DNA of 42,618 bases from Rubidibacter lacunae KORDI 51-2 (GCF_000473895.1 NZ_ASSJ01000097.1:1-42618), one strand, 5' to 3'; shown: positions 8,731 through 18,265, counted from the stretch's first letter. Numbers and translations are program-made. The notes: generated by a model not told the origin, from the letters alone.

Positions 8731-10365
8731 ATGTCTCGCATTACTCGTTTAGCTGTAACAGCGCTCGGCGTTGTTGCGATCGCCGCTGGCGGCGTCTATG
8801 CCTACTTTAGATTTGTGGGCGGGCGGGAACTGACACTGGCTGCTGGAGCCGAACTCGTGCCGGCGGATGCAACGGTCGTTACCCACGTCCAAACGAGCGA
8901 GCAAGCTTGGTCGCAGTTTGCACGGTTTGGGACGCCCGAGGTACACCAGTTGTTCGCCGAAAACGTCCAGCAGTGGGGACAGGAGAATCTGTCCGACACC
9001 GAGCTCGATTACCAAACCGACATTGCCCCCTGGCTTGGGAATGTTATGTTTGCCGCGCTGCCGGCCGCCGACGCAATTCCGACTGGCGAAAACTTTGTTG
9101 CGATCGTCGGCATTCGCAACAAGCTCAAAGCTCTCGACTTCGTTGAAGGCTTCAAAGACAGCAACGATATCGTTTCCACAGAAAAGCGGGACTACCAGGG
9201 CATCGAAATCACTTCTTTTGAAACCGCTGAAGGCGACACCGCCAACGCTGCATTCATAGAGCAGTTCATCGTATTCTCGCCGGACGGAACGGTCCTCGAG
9301 CGCGTCATCGACACCTTCCGGGGAGAGCCGTCGTTGGCCACTACCGCTGAGAAAAATGCGTTCCTGGGCGATGATCTTGGACTGCAACAGCCGCTCGCGC
9401 AACTTTATTTAGCCGATTTGACTGCATTGCTACGCGACGCTAGCGGCAACTTGCCGTCGGACCTATCGCCCGAGGTTCTGGAGAGTCTAGAAGCAATCGA
9501 GTCGATCGCGGTTGGGGTCGGGCTTGAAGATTTGGGATTGCGCGTGCGAGCGCTTGCGGCCGTCGATCCAGAATGGGTCGCTCAAGTGCAGACAAACACC
9601 AGCGACAACAAACTTCTCGAGCGCTTGCCGGCCAATACGCTGGCTGTCTTAAACGGCGAGGGTTTGGTACAGGGCTGGCAAAACGCGAATGTCCAAGCTG
9701 AATCCGACCCGCAAGCCCAGCAAGCCCTCGACGCCGCACGTCAGTTAGTCCGCAACAATCTCGGGCTCGACTTAGACCGCGAGGTTTTTGGGTGGATGGA
9801 TGGCGAGTTCGCCTTTGCAATCGTCGCCCCCGATGCACCGTTCGAGCCGCAGCTCGGTCTCGGCGGCGTGCTAATGCTTGAAACTAGCGATCGCGCAACA
9901 AGTGAGAAGGCCCTTGCACAGGTAGACACACTTGTCGGGCTCCCGTTTATTCGCCAAAGACAAACAACTGTCGGCAGCACTGAGGTAACGGAGTGGCTAG
10001 TGCCGACCGAACAACAGCCCGTAGCGACGCGCGGCTGGCTGCAAGACGACCTAATGGTATGGGCTATCGCTATGCCCTTTGCAGAAATTACTGGGGTAAC
10101 CGAGCCCGATTCTCTAGCAGGGAGTAAGGCATTCCAAGAAGTTGCTGGTGCCCTACCTACCCCAAATTTCGGTTACGCCTTCATCAACGTGACGGCCGTC
10201 CGCGATCGTCTCAACGCCCTCCCTCAGACCCCGCTCCAGCAGTTACCGCCGGAAGCCCTGGCAATTACCGAGTCAGTTCGCGCGCTGGGACTCACTGCAT
10301 CGCAACCGCAACCAGATCGCAGCCAACTCGACATACTCGTGACTTTGGAGGCAAACGTGCAGTAG
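8731..10365 (+). CDS. DUF3352 family membrane-anchored protein
   Basis: This 544-residue protein starts with an uncleaved-looking membrane anchor (LAVTALGVVAIAAGGVYAYF, about residues 7-26), then a large periplasmic or lumenal domain. The segment LVPADATVVTHVQTSEQAW, the later ERLPANTLAVLNGEGLVQGW and the repeated two-lobe layout match the cyanobacterial DUF3352 family. Its function is unknown. An ATGAGGAGT ribosome binding region lies about 15 bases before the ATG. It is single-gene, converging on the DUF697 GTPase gene. No catalytic motif is recognisable. Confidence 0.8.
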   Translation: MSRITRLAVTALGVVAIAAGGVYAYFRFVGGRELTLAAGAELVPADATVVTHVQTSEQAWSQFARFGTPEVHQLFAENVQQWGQENLSDTELDYQTDIAPWLGNVMFAALPAADAIPTGENFVAIVGIRNKLKALDFVEGFKDSNDIVSTEKRDYQGIEITSFETAEGDTANAAFIEQFIVFSPDGTVLERVIDTFRGEPSLATTAEKNAFLGDDLGLQQPLAQLYLADLTALLRDASGNLPSDLSPEVLESLEAIESIAVGVGLEDLGLRVRALAAVDPEWVAQVQTNTSDNKLLERLPANTLAVLNGEGLVQGWQNANVQAESDPQAQQALDAARQLVRNNLGLDLDREVFGWMDGEFAFAIVAPDAPFEPQLGLGGVLMLETSDRATSEKALAQVDTLVGLPFIRQRQTTVGSTEVTEWLVPTEQQPVATRGWLQDDLMVWAIAMPFAEITGVTEPDSLAGSKAFQEVAGALPTPNFGYAFINVTAVRDRLNALPQTPLQQLPPEALAITESVRALGLTASQPQPDRSQLDILVTLEANVQ

Positions 10366-10507
10366 CAGCTGCAGTATCCGGCGATGGGGGATACGCAATC
10401 GCAGCAGCAGTCTGCTCGCGCATTTTTTTCGCGCAACTTACCCGCGACCGACGGCCGTCCCCCTTGCAATTACAACAACCGACTGATGCGCCCCCAGACT
10501 TCATGAT

Positions 10508-12106
10508 TTATCGACCGGCAGGACGCTCGCGGTGCAAGCGTGCGCCGAGTTCGTCTTTAATGCGATACAAAATCGAGGTTTTGTCGAGAGAATCGAGAAT
10601 GCGCCGGACCATGGTTTTCGGACCCTCCGGTCCCCAAGACGCGCCGTTTGCCAGGTACGCGCGCGCGGCGTGGGCGATCGCGTAGGTCGAAATGCCAGCA
10701 ACACCTGCTTGCGCTAGGGCAACTGACAGATACGGAGCCATAGACGCACCGCCGGTTGCCGGAGCGGCGACTCCAAGCAACCCCTTGAGCGAGCTGAGTC
10801 CCAACGTTGCTAGCAGCTCGCTAGCAGTTAAGCCGCCCATGGCAAAGGCAATTTGCTTGAGGAGCGCAATCGCGGCCGGTTGCGTCATCGGCAACCCATA
10901 CAGTCGAGAGAGAGAGAGGATCGTAGCTACATCGATTGCAGCACCCGTGAATAAGTCCAAAACGGTGACCGGGTTGAGCGCAACGGCGGTAGCTTTGGTG
11001 AGGGTCGCGCGCCAAATTGTCTCGTCGGCAGCGCGGGCGCGGGCGGCAACTTTGCGCTTCAGGAGCTGCTCGTTAACTTCGTCGGCGTAAAGCAGCGAGT
11101 TAAGGGCAATCAGGGCTTTACCTTCGCGGGTGAGGATATCGAGAATCTTGTTTTTGAGGTCTTGGATTTGCGGTGCTCCGCGCTCGACGCGTACGCCTAA
11201 ACTGCCGTCCGGGCGGCGCAAGGCCTGTTTGACTAGCGGTGCGGCAGCCACGAGCACGATCTCGTCAGGAGTCAGTAGTTCCCGCAGGCGATCGCTGCAA
11301 AGCTTCTGATAAATCGCCTCGCGATCGGTATCCGGGTAGCGATCCACTTTATTGAAGACCACCAACATGGGCTTGCCCACTTCGCGCAGCTGCGAGAGCG
11401 CGGCAAACTCTACTTGGGTGAGGTCGCCCGCGATCGCGAACAACAGTAGGTCAGCTCGCTTTGCGACTTGATGGGCGAGCAATTCACGCGTTTCGCCGTC
11501 TACTTCATCGATCCCCGGCGTATCGACCAGCTGAACTTGCGCCGCACCTGCAGTCGGAACGGCCACGCGGACCACATCGCAATCGCCGTGCCCAAGGGGT
11601 TCGCGCTCGATTAGCCAGTTGGCGCGATCGACCGCGCGAGTGACACCGTGAAGCGGACCGGTTTGGAAGGCCTCTCGACCGAGCAATGCGTTCAGAAGTG
11701 ATGATTTACCGCAGCCCACGGCCCCAAAGACGGCAAGCTGCACTACGGCACGTTCCAGCTTGTCCAAAACCGCTGCTAGGCGTTCGATTTCGGCTTCGAG
11801 TCCCACCCGTTCCCGCGCCGACAAATCTAGGTTCGCGAGTAGCTGGCGGAGGGCATTCTGGGCGAGTTTGTAATCGATCTCGGACTGAATGTGCTCGAAC
11901 TCCAGCAGCTTGCGGTCCAACTCTTCGAACGAATGGCGATCGCGCGGGCGGTCTGCGTCTGGCGCCAAGATTCCTTCCTCTGCATCCTTGCTCGATCCTA
12001 GATGCAAGCGCGACTGCACGACCGGCTCGACCCTACGGTTACGTGACCGAATCGGATCGAGGCGTTTTTCCGTCACCTGAGACTGAGGCCTGCTGCAGCC
12101 ATCCAT
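10508..12106 (-). CDS. P-loop GTPase with C-terminal DUF697 domain
   Basis: This 532-residue protein has a dynamin/Era-like G domain: P-loop GAVGCGKS (residues 128-135), switch threonine in GVTRAV, DTPG (195-198) and NKVD (252-255). About 110 residues of charged, helical sequence precede it (EIERLAAVLDKLERAVVQ). The C-terminal 170 residues are helical and alanine-rich with hydrophobic stretches (AVALNPVTVLDLFTGAAIDV, GVAGISTYAIAHAARAYL), matching DUF697, a domain that associates with membranes. Cyanobacteria often carry several such proteins of unknown function, possibly in membrane remodelling or envelope homeostasis. It is divergent from the SLC12 transporter gene. The ATG at 12106 is the furthest start; a shorter start is possible. 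Confidence 0.85.
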   Translation of the reverse strand: MDGCSRPQSQVTEKRLDPIRSRNRRVEPVVQSRLHLGSSKDAEEGILAPDADRPRDRHSFEELDRKLLEFEHIQSEIDYKLAQNALRQLLANLDLSARERVGLEAEIERLAAVLDKLERAVVQLAVFGAVGCGKSSLLNALLGREAFQTGPLHGVTRAVDRANWLIEREPLGHGDCDVVRVAVPTAGAAQVQLVDTPGIDEVDGETRELLAHQVAKRADLLLFAIAGDLTQVEFAALSQLREVGKPMLVVFNKVDRYPDTDREAIYQKLCSDRLRELLTPDEIVLVAAAPLVKQALRRPDGSLGVRVERGAPQIQDLKNKILDILTREGKALIALNSLLYADEVNEQLLKRKVAARARAADETIWRATLTKATAVALNPVTVLDLFTGAAIDVATILSLSRLYGLPMTQPAAIALLKQIAFAMGGLTASELLATLGLSSLKGLLGVAAPATGGASMAPYLSVALAQAGVAGISTYAIAHAARAYLANGASWGPEGPKTMVRRILDSLDKTSILYRIKDELGARLHRERPAGR

Positions 12107-12336
12107 CAGTCCGCAATCGTCTCAAGTGCCGGTCAAGACATCCGTTTAACCGCGCGATCGCCTGCGGTTGCTAGCGAATCTGCCATAATAACCCCGAGCT
12201 AGACGCGATTAGCTGCGTCACCCTAGCTCGGAGCGAAGGATATTGAATCCGTCCCGACACATCCCGGTCCGCAGTGCGGTAACCGCCACCTGGCGGACTG
12301 ATTACCCGACTCACTCCAAACCCGCTCGGATTAGAT

Positions 12337-14568
12337 ATGACCTCATCGCCTTCCGGTCCCAGCACCAACGACAGCGCGACAGCGCCCGCAACTTACAAGC
12401 TCGGCACCTTCGGAGGAGTCTACACGCCGTCGATCCTGACAATTCTTGGCGTGATCATGTATCTGCGCTTCGGGTGGGTGGTTGGTAATGTCGGTCTGCT
12501 CGGGACGCTGTCGATCGTCACCCTATCAACAGCCATTACTTTTTTGACTTCTCTATCGATCTGCGCGATCGCGACCGATCGTGTAGTGCGTGGCGGCGGC
12601 GCATATTACATGATCAGTCGCTCGTTGGGGATCGAAACTGGTGGCGCGGTGGGTATTCCGCTTTACTTTGCCCAGGCCCTCTCCGTCGCGCTCTACACCC
12701 TGGGCTTTGCCGAAAGCCTGGTGCAGACGTTTCCAGGTTTGAACCAGCACTATGTAGCGTTGGTGGCATCGGTGCTAGTAGCAGTGCTGGCGATTTCTTC
12801 GGCAAACATCGCCATCCGCGCGCAGTATTTCATCATGGCTGCGATCGCCCTATCGTTGGTGTCCTTTGCCTTCGGGCATACTCAGGAACCCACGCAGATC
12901 GAACTATGGGGGAGCAGTGCTCCTTTTTCAGAACCGTTCTGGGCCGTCTTTGCCGTGTTCTTCCCAGCCGTTACCGGCATCATGTCTGGCGTCAATATGT
13001 CCGGCGACCTGCGCGATCCGATGCGCGCGATTCCGCTCGGCACGCTAGCGGCCGTTGGGACGGGCTACATCATCTACATGGTGTTGCCGATTCTGCTGGC
13101 AATGCGCGCGGACACAACGACACTGCTGAACGAAACAATGGTCATGCAGCAGATGGCATTGTGGGGACCGGCAATCTTGCTTGGAGTTTGGGGTGCAACT
13201 CTCAGCAGTGCCCTGGGGAGCATTTTGGGCGCGCCGCGTGTATTGCAGGCCCTCGTTCGCGACGGGGTTTTACCCCGCCAGCTGCGCGCGCTCGGGTCTG
13301 GCAGCGGTCCGAGCGACGAACCCCGTACTGGCACGGCGGTCACCCTAGGGGTCGTTATTGCAGCAGTATGGGTCGGCGACCTCAACGCGATTGCGCCGGT
13401 GCTGACGATGTTTTTCTTAACAACCTATTTGGTTCTGAATCTGTCGGCTGGCATCGAGGGTTTGCTGCAGAGCCCGTCCTTCCGTCCGGAATTTAAGGTG
13501 CATTGGTCGCTGTCGCTTTTGGGTGCGGCGGGCTGTTTGGCAGCGATGATCTTGATTAATTGGACGGCTACGATCGTAGCGGCGATCGTCGTACTGAGCA
13601 TTTTCTTTTGGCTACAGCAGCAGGAGTTAGAGGCAGCATGGGGCGACACGCGGCGGGGATTGTGGATGGCGCTGCTGCGTATTGGCATTTATAACCTCGA
13701 TCGCGAGGACGATACTAAAAACTGGCGCCCGCATATTCTGGTATTATCCGGCGCTCCCACCAAACGATGGTCGCTGATCGAGCTGGCAGACGCGCTAACC
13801 CACAATCGAGGGCTTTTTACCGTTTCGACGGTGCTGCCGAGCGGCTCGCGCGATTTGGGGCAGCAACAGCGCATCGAGCGGCACATTCGCAGCTACTTGC
13901 AGAAACGCGGCGTGCAAGCCCTGGTGCGCTTGGTAACCGCTGCCGATGCCTTTGAGGGTGCGTGCAAGCTTGTGGAAACCTACGGGATCGGCCCCCTAGT
14001 CCCGAACACGGTGTTGCTCGGCGACAGCGAATCAACCGAGAACCGCGAGAACTATTGCCGCACAATCGTGCAAATCCATCAGGCCCGTCGCAGTGTGGTA
14101 ATCCTGCGCGAGAACCACGCGCGTGGATTCGGGCGGCGGCGGCGGATCGACGTATGGTGGGGCGGGAGTATGCAGGCCAATGGCGGCTTGATGTTACTGT
14201 TAGCCTATTTGATCCGCACGGATATCACCTGGCGCGACGCGACAATTTGCATCAAGCTCGTGGTCGCCGATCCGGGAGGCGTGCAAGCAGCCCGTACCAA
14301 TCTCACCGGGCTGGTCAAGCAGCTACGGATTTCTGCGAAATCGCAAGTGATGCTTGAAGACGGGCGTTCCTTCGAGAAAATTCTGCACCAGTCCTCGCGG
14401 AGCGCTGATTTGATTTTCTTGGGCATGGCACCACCGGGTCCCGATTTCGTCAGTTACTACGAGCGCTTGCAAGCGCGTACGGCCAACTTGCCAACAACTG
14501 CATTCGTCCTGGCTGCGCCAGATTTCGCTTTCTCGGAAGTCCTTAGCGAAACCGGATCTGTCAGTTGA
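12337..14568 (+). CDS. SLC12-type cation-chloride cotransporter / APC superfamily permease
   Basis: This is a 743-residue polytopic membrane protein. The N-terminal part from about residue 20 (GTFGGVYTPSILTILGVIMY, then LRFGWVVGNVGLLGT) matches the first helices of Na-K-Cl and K-Cl cotransporters. About twelve hydrophobic segments extend to about residue 430, including RGGGAYYMISRSLG, GIMSGVNMSGDLRDP and LGAPRVLQALVRDG, all family signatures. The C-terminal 300 residues are soluble, as in eukaryotic SLC12 proteins (LVLSGAPTKRWSLIELADAL, DIWW-like DVWWGG). Substrates are probably chloride with Na+ or K+, relevant to osmotic balance. This is inference, as bacterial members are little studied. 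Confidence 0.85.
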   Translation: MTSSPSGPSTNDSATAPATYKLGTFGGVYTPSILTILGVIMYLRFGWVVGNVGLLGTLSIVTLSTAITFLTSLSICAIATDRVVRGGGAYYMISRSLGIETGGAVGIPLYFAQALSVALYTLGFAESLVQTFPGLNQHYVALVASVLVAVLAISSANIAIRAQYFIMAAIALSLVSFAFGHTQEPTQIELWGSSAPFSEPFWAVFAVFFPAVTGIMSGVNMSGDLRDPMRAIPLGTLAAVGTGYIIYMVLPILLAMRADTTTLLNETMVMQQMALWGPAILLGVWGATLSSALGSILGAPRVLQALVRDGVLPRQLRALGSGSGPSDEPRTGTAVTLGVVIAAVWVGDLNAIAPVLTMFFLTTYLVLNLSAGIEGLLQSPSFRPEFKVHWSLSLLGAAGCLAAMILINWTATIVAAIVVLSIFFWLQQQELEAAWGDTRRGLWMALLRIGIYNLDREDDTKNWRPHILVLSGAPTKRWSLIELADALTHNRGLFTVSTVLPSGSRDLGQQQRIERHIRSYLQKRGVQALVRLVTAADAFEGACKLVETYGIGPLVPNTVLLGDSESTENRENYCRTIVQIHQARRSVVILRENHARGFGRRRRIDVWWGGSMQANGGLMLLLAYLIRTDITWRDATICIKLVVADPGGVQAARTNLTGLVKQLRISAKSQVMLEDGRSFEKILHQSSRSADLIFLGMAPPGPDFVSYYERLQARTANLPTTAFVLAAPDFAFSEVLSETGSVS

Positions 14569-14913
14569 GCATTGCTGCTGTCCATCGCACTCGCGCATTG
14601 CCAAGCGTATCAACGAATACATCCAGATTTGTCCCAGGGTTTATTAACGTCGCAAGCTGCCAACGACGGCAGCGATCGCTGACAATTTAAGGACATTTTC
14701 TTCTTGACTAGTCACGATCTCAGCGCCAAGACGCGATGCCATGGAAGAGGTAGCGACGCCGCAAACTCGATCGCCCCACCCCGCATCCAGCAGGCTCAAG
14801 CTCAACAGCAAACCAATTGCTAGCTTCACATCACGAGCTTTGCTTCGATTTCGCTTGTTTGGCACAACGAAGGGATCGAGCTTCTGTTTCCATAAGGCGA
14901 TATTTTTCTGTCG
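14569..14913. other. Intergenic stretch; doubtful small minus-strand ORF
   Basis: No recognised gene lies here. A minus-strand frame from GTG 14865 to TAA 14644 (73 residues) would give a basic N-terminus, one hydrophobic helix (LAIGLLLSLSLL) and the end KLSAIAAVVGSLRR. It has no ribosome binding site and no recognised relatives, so it is not called as a gene. The stretch may be the decayed upstream part of the adjoining pseudogene. Confidence 0.3.
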
Positions 14914-15508
14914 GCCTTCGATACGTGCTCCGCGTAAAGAGTTTGCCGCAGTTGATGGGAAAGACTTTAGAAACCATCCCAACAAACCAATCACCCTACA
15001 TCGGCAGCAGGCTGACCTCAGACAAGTTTCAGTTCGACGGATCGCCCCAGACAGTAGGCTTTGCCTGGGCGGGCAGCACCATGCACAAAACCGATCGCAA
15101 CCGATCGGCAACCATCCAAGACGTCTTGCAACTCTTGCAACTCTTGCAATTTCGGTTATACAGCTTGGTCGGGACCTGCGCGGATGACCTCAAAGAACTC
15201 CTCGCGGACGTGGAGATCGTCGCTCTGGGGGGTATGCTCGACGACTAAGCCGACAGGGGCTGAGAGATCCCCCAACTCGACTTAATCGGCAGCGTCGATT
15301 CGAGCATCCCACATCAGGCTGGAGCATTGATAAACTCGTTTGGACCCTGCTGTGGTTCTTGCCAAACTAGCGCTGGATGCTCGAGCGCGAGGATACGCTA
15401 TGGTACCCGACCAGGCTCTTGTTCCGCCAAACTCAAGCCAAAAAATTCGGCGAGTTTTGTCGATTATGTTCTCGCCGCACTGCAAACCTGTCAGCCTTTA
15501 ACGCTTAG
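14914..15508 (+). pseudogene. Decayed TPR-type glycosyltransferase, C-terminal region
   Basis: Pieces of the C-terminal domain found in TPR-containing glycosyltransferase-like proteins occur in order: KSLPQLMGKTLETIP (about 14935-14980), TVGFAWAGSTMHKTDRNRS (about 15050-15107), a LQLLQFRLYSL core, ADDLKELLADVEIV, then after two in-frame stops (TAA 15246, TGA 15261) QLDLIGSVDSSIPHQAGAL, and in another frame WMLEREDTLWYPTRLLFRQ (from 15374). Intact relatives read VGxVWAGNPxHxNDRxRS, LDLVISVDTSVAHLAGAL and LDREDSPWYPTMRLFRQ. The in-frame stops, the frameshift and the missing TPR half show the gene is dead. A short tandem CAACTCTTG duplication occurs near 15130. Confidence 0.8.
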
Positions 15509-15633
15509 CCTGCAGCATGTCAGCACCTCTTCCAACTGCCAGTAGGGCAACTCGATAATTCGCTCAAGACCGATGGCCGGTTCGACAGCATGGTGATTTC
15601 AGCTGCCAATACGCTAAAACCTCGCAATTCAAA

Positions 15634-16299
15634 ATGATGCCTTGTATCTATTTGCACGGATTTGCGTCGAGCCCGAATTCGAGGAAGGCACGCTATCTTT
15701 GCGATCGCCTGCGAACGCTGGGAATTGAGGCAATTGTGCCCGACCTGAACCAAGGCGACTTCACGCATCTGACGCTGACGCGTCAACTAGAACAGGTTTC
15801 GGCGCTGATGTGCTCGCTGCCGGATAGTCCTATCTTGCTCTTCGGATCCAGCTTCGGCGGACTGACAGCTGCCTGGCTCGCGCAGCAACACGCGCGGATC
15901 GAGCGCCTCATTCTGCTCGCTCCCGCGTTCGATTTTCTCCAGCACTTCTCGTCCTGGTTGGATGCGGAGCAGCTGCAACGGTGGCAGGCAACTGGCACGA
16001 TTGCGGTACATCACTACGGTGAGGGGCGATCGCTGCCGCTGCACTTCGGGTTCATACAAGACCTACAGCTTTACGACGAGCGGAAGCTGACGCGATCGCT
16101 GCCGACCCTAATCTTGCACGGCCGACACGACGACACGATCCCCCTTCAATCCAGCCGTGACTATATTGGCACCCACCCTGAGGAGGCACACCTGATCGAA
16201 CTCGACAGCGACCACGCTCTCGGCGACGTGCTACCCGAGGTGTGGGAGGCGATCTCAGGCTTCCTCAACACCCCCCAGAACGGCAATCGCTCGGGTTGA
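15634..16299 (+). CDS. YqiA/YcfP-family alpha/beta-hydrolase (esterase)
   Basis: This 221-residue protein begins CIYLHGFASSPNSRKARYL, the signature of the YqiA-like small esterases. Nucleophile elbow GSSFGG places the serine at S73. The acid is D166 or D167 in HGRHDDTIP, and the base is H194 in DSDHALGD. The length and layout fit a single-domain hydrolase without lid or signal peptide, acting in the cytoplasm on an unknown ester or thioester. There are two adjacent ATG codons; the first, at 15634, is used here. It lies 125 bases beyond the glycosyltransferase pseudogene and is not in an evident operon. Confidence 0.85.
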   Translation: MMPCIYLHGFASSPNSRKARYLCDRLRTLGIEAIVPDLNQGDFTHLTLTRQLEQVSALMCSLPDSPILLFGSSFGGLTAAWLAQQHARIERLILLAPAFDFLQHFSSWLDAEQLQRWQATGTIAVHHYGEGRSLPLHFGFIQDLQLYDERKLTRSLPTLILHGRHDDTIPLQSSRDYIGTHPEEAHLIELDSDHALGDVLPEVWEAISGFLNTPQNGNRSG

Positions 16300-16639
16300 G
16301 TCGGACTCATTAAAACCGACAATAAATGCTTGTTGCCTCAATGGGCGGCGACTTCCTTACTGGAGAACTTGCCGTACCGCCTCTCGAACGACGCAATGCT
16401 CGAAGCCACCCTACAGTTAAAAAGGCTCCAGCGGCGTTCGCGTTGCATTGTGTCGATCTGGATCGCTTTTGCCAGTGCTCTCGATCGCTTAAGGCTGTTG
16501 CTGGGCACACGGTATTTGAACGTACATATGTTGGGGCGCAACTCACTCGCAATATCTACCGAACGGTATTGCTTGGTTGGGGAAAAACCATTCATCAACG
16601 CAACTCGGGTCGCGGCGACTCGAAAGGAACGACCGTCGC
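16300..16639. other. Intergenic stretch without recognisable content
   Basis: The 340 bases lie between convergent genes. Open frames of 80-107 codons exist on both strands, but none has family motifs or a ribosome binding site, and they overlap one another. No terminator hairpin was seen. It may be decayed coding DNA. Confidence 0.4.
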
Positions 16640-17206
16640 TCAGGCAGCCTTGACGGACTCGGCTGGGATAACAACCAAGGCTACGGCGATCGCATCTTCA
16701 TCCGGTTGCGAGATGTCAGCGCGGATACCGGGACCAAAGAAACGCTCGATCTTAGTGACACGTTCCTGCCACGCAGCAAGGTCGAAGCAAGGCGAATCGA
16801 ATTCGAGTACGAAGGCATACGCCCCTTCGACAACTGCTTCGCGGACGCTAAGCAACACCGGGCGTTCTTCATCCGTCGGACTCAATCCCAGCTTTTCCAA
16901 GGATTCGTCTAGATGTGCTTCGTGTCCGTAGCGATAGCGCGTGACGTTCTTTCGCAACTGCCCCAGAGTAGGAGTTGCCTGCCGATCGCGGAGAGCGAGG
17001 ACGTCTGGGGTAGGGGTCTGGCTGTAGGGAGTTGGTCGCAGCTCGGCTGCTTTGAGTGCCAATCCGCCAAGAAAAATAGGTATGCCGTAGAAAAACCCTG
17101 CCAAATTCAGGGTAGCGTTGCCCGCGCCGTAAGCCACGAAACCAACGATTGCTAAGGCGCCACCGAGGAGCATTCCCCATTTTCCCAAAGAAATCTGACC
17201 TAGCAT
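16640..17206 (-). CDS. DUF2854 membrane protein
   Basis: This 188-residue protein starts MLGQISLGKWGMLLGG and has two adjoining transmembrane helices (about residues 8-28 and 34-53, including AGFFYGIPIFLGGLALKAAEL). A soluble C-terminal domain follows (about 70-188) with LRKNVTRYRYGHEAHLDESL. This matches DUF2854, a family shared by cyanobacteria and plant chloroplasts and of unknown function, probably in thylakoid or plasma membrane. The frame is open to a TTG at 17230, but the ATG at 17206 fits the family N-terminus. Confidence 0.85.
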   Translation of the reverse strand: MLGQISLGKWGMLLGGALAIVGFVAYGAGNATLNLAGFFYGIPIFLGGLALKAAELRPTPYSQTPTPDVLALRDRQATPTLGQLRKNVTRYRYGHEAHLDESLEKLGLSPTDEERPVLLSVREAVVEGAYAFVLEFDSPCFDLAAWQERVTKIERFFGPGIRADISQPDEDAIAVALVVIPAESVKAA

Positions 17207-17401
17207 AGCTCGCGTGCGTTCGTGCTCCAAAAGAAACCGGGTTGTTTAAGAATAAAGGCCGGAGAGTCCGGTGTGGCAGAAGTGAAGCTAACACACTTGG
17301 ATAGCAGTTGACCTGACCCGCCCGTTGCTGCCTGCGGCTGCTCTCGTCTAACCTGATTCTAGAGCCAGACGCGCTCGGATCCAGACAACACTCGGACAAA
17401 C

Positions 17402-17581
17402 ATGGTTGATGTAAATGCCTTACGGGAACGCGTAACTCGACTCGAAAGCCAACGCGATGTGCTCGTCCGACTGCTTGAGGAACCAGATCTCGGGACTTTA
17501 CGCGTCGATGTCAATCAGGCAATTGAAGAACTCGACGACCTGCTCGAAGACTTCCAAGCAACATTTCCGACCGAATCTTGA
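17402..17581 (+). CDS. Small coiled-coil protein, hypothetical
   Basis: A 59-residue frame reads MVDVNALRERVTRLESQRDV and continues through LLEEPDLGTLRVDVNQAIEE to DDLLEDFQATFPTES. The protein is acidic with no cysteine. It has a heptad-like N-terminal helix (LRERVTRLESQRDVLVRLLE), a short loop and a second helix. Codon use matches the neighbours, and the frame ends just before non-coding sequence, which argues for a real gene. It is divergent from the DUF2854 gene. Function is unknown; it could be an oligomerising adaptor. No strong ribosome binding site is seen. Confidence 0.6.
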   Translation: MVDVNALRERVTRLESQRDVLVRLLEEPDLGTLRVDVNQAIEELDDLLEDFQATFPTES

Positions 17582-17662
17582 CGGGTTGGGAATAGTTACA
17601 GGAGCGTTACAGGAGCGGCAATATGCCGCGCGAATGACCGTCCCTCAGGCTCGCCAAACCCA

Positions 17663-18079
17663 CTAGTTCCGGGGTAGCAGCTGAGCCTGTCGAGCTTGGA
17701 GTCCGAGCTCGGTCACGAGTCCGAGCAGTTCCTCGGTTGGAGCATCCTTCCCGCAGAAAACATCGATCGCGCCAGCGCGATTGCTGTCCTGAGGCTTATC
17801 AGCAGAGGAGTAAGCGATGATACGAGCGTGAGGTTGCAAGGCCTTGATCGCTGCAGAGGCTCGAAACCCATCCATCACCGGCATGTGCAAATCAACGATC
17901 GCTACGTCAGTTTGGTGCTGCTGGCAGAGACGCACGGCTTCCGCGCCATTACATGCAATGCCGACAACGCGAACATCGCTCCGTTTAGCAAGGGCGACTT
18001 TGAGGCTGAAGCGCGTCAGCTCGTGATCGTCGGCAACAAGTACTCGCAGTTGCGTTGGCGGTTCGGATACTAGCCCCAA
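17663..18079 (-). CDS. Stand-alone response-regulator receiver protein
   Basis: This 138-residue protein consists of one REC domain: acidic pair D17/D18 (VLVADDHE), phospho-acceptor D63 in VAIVDLHMPVMDG, switch serine region IIAYSSAD and conserved K111 in VFCGKDAP. The VAxxDHxLxRxxLxxxL pattern resembles NarL-type receivers, but the DNA-binding domain is missing, so it probably acts through protein contacts, like CheY or Spo0F. The start is a TTG at 18079 preceded by GAGGAA at good spacing. No histidine kinase gene is adjacent. Confidence 0.85.
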   Translation of the reverse strand: MGLVSEPPTQLRVLVADDHELTRFSLKVALAKRSDVRVVGIACNGAEAVRLCQQHQTDVAIVDLHMPVMDGFRASAAIKALQPHARIIAYSSADKPQDSNRAGAIDVFCGKDAPTEELLGLVTELGLQARQAQLLPRN

Positions 18080-18265
18080 AGCTCAGTTCCTCGAAAATCT
18101 AAACTAAACAAACACCAAATATTTTAAATTTACGATGGGAGCTTGCCCCTCTACCATACGAGGGAAGTCGTAAAGCCTCGATTCGATCGTCCTCGGGGAG
18201 CACCGGTCTGACAGCTGTCCCTACCGAGAGCCTGTAAGCTTATCGGCAGAGCGCACTGGAGAGAC

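Noticed and set aside
10366-10507. Bidirectional terminator between the DUF3352 and GTPase genes, suggested by a T run near 10420
   Set aside because: The GCGC bases around the T run form only a 4-bp stem and the geometry does not fit a terminator.
16330-16653. 107-codon plus-strand ORF after the esterase gene
   Set aside because: No ribosome binding site, no family motif, and it overlaps the end of the DUF2854 gene.
17336-17390. Possible signal-recognition-particle RNA, because of GACCTGACCCG near GCTGCCTGCGGCTGC
   Set aside because: The diagnostic GGAAG tetraloop region is missing on either strand and the flanks do not pair.
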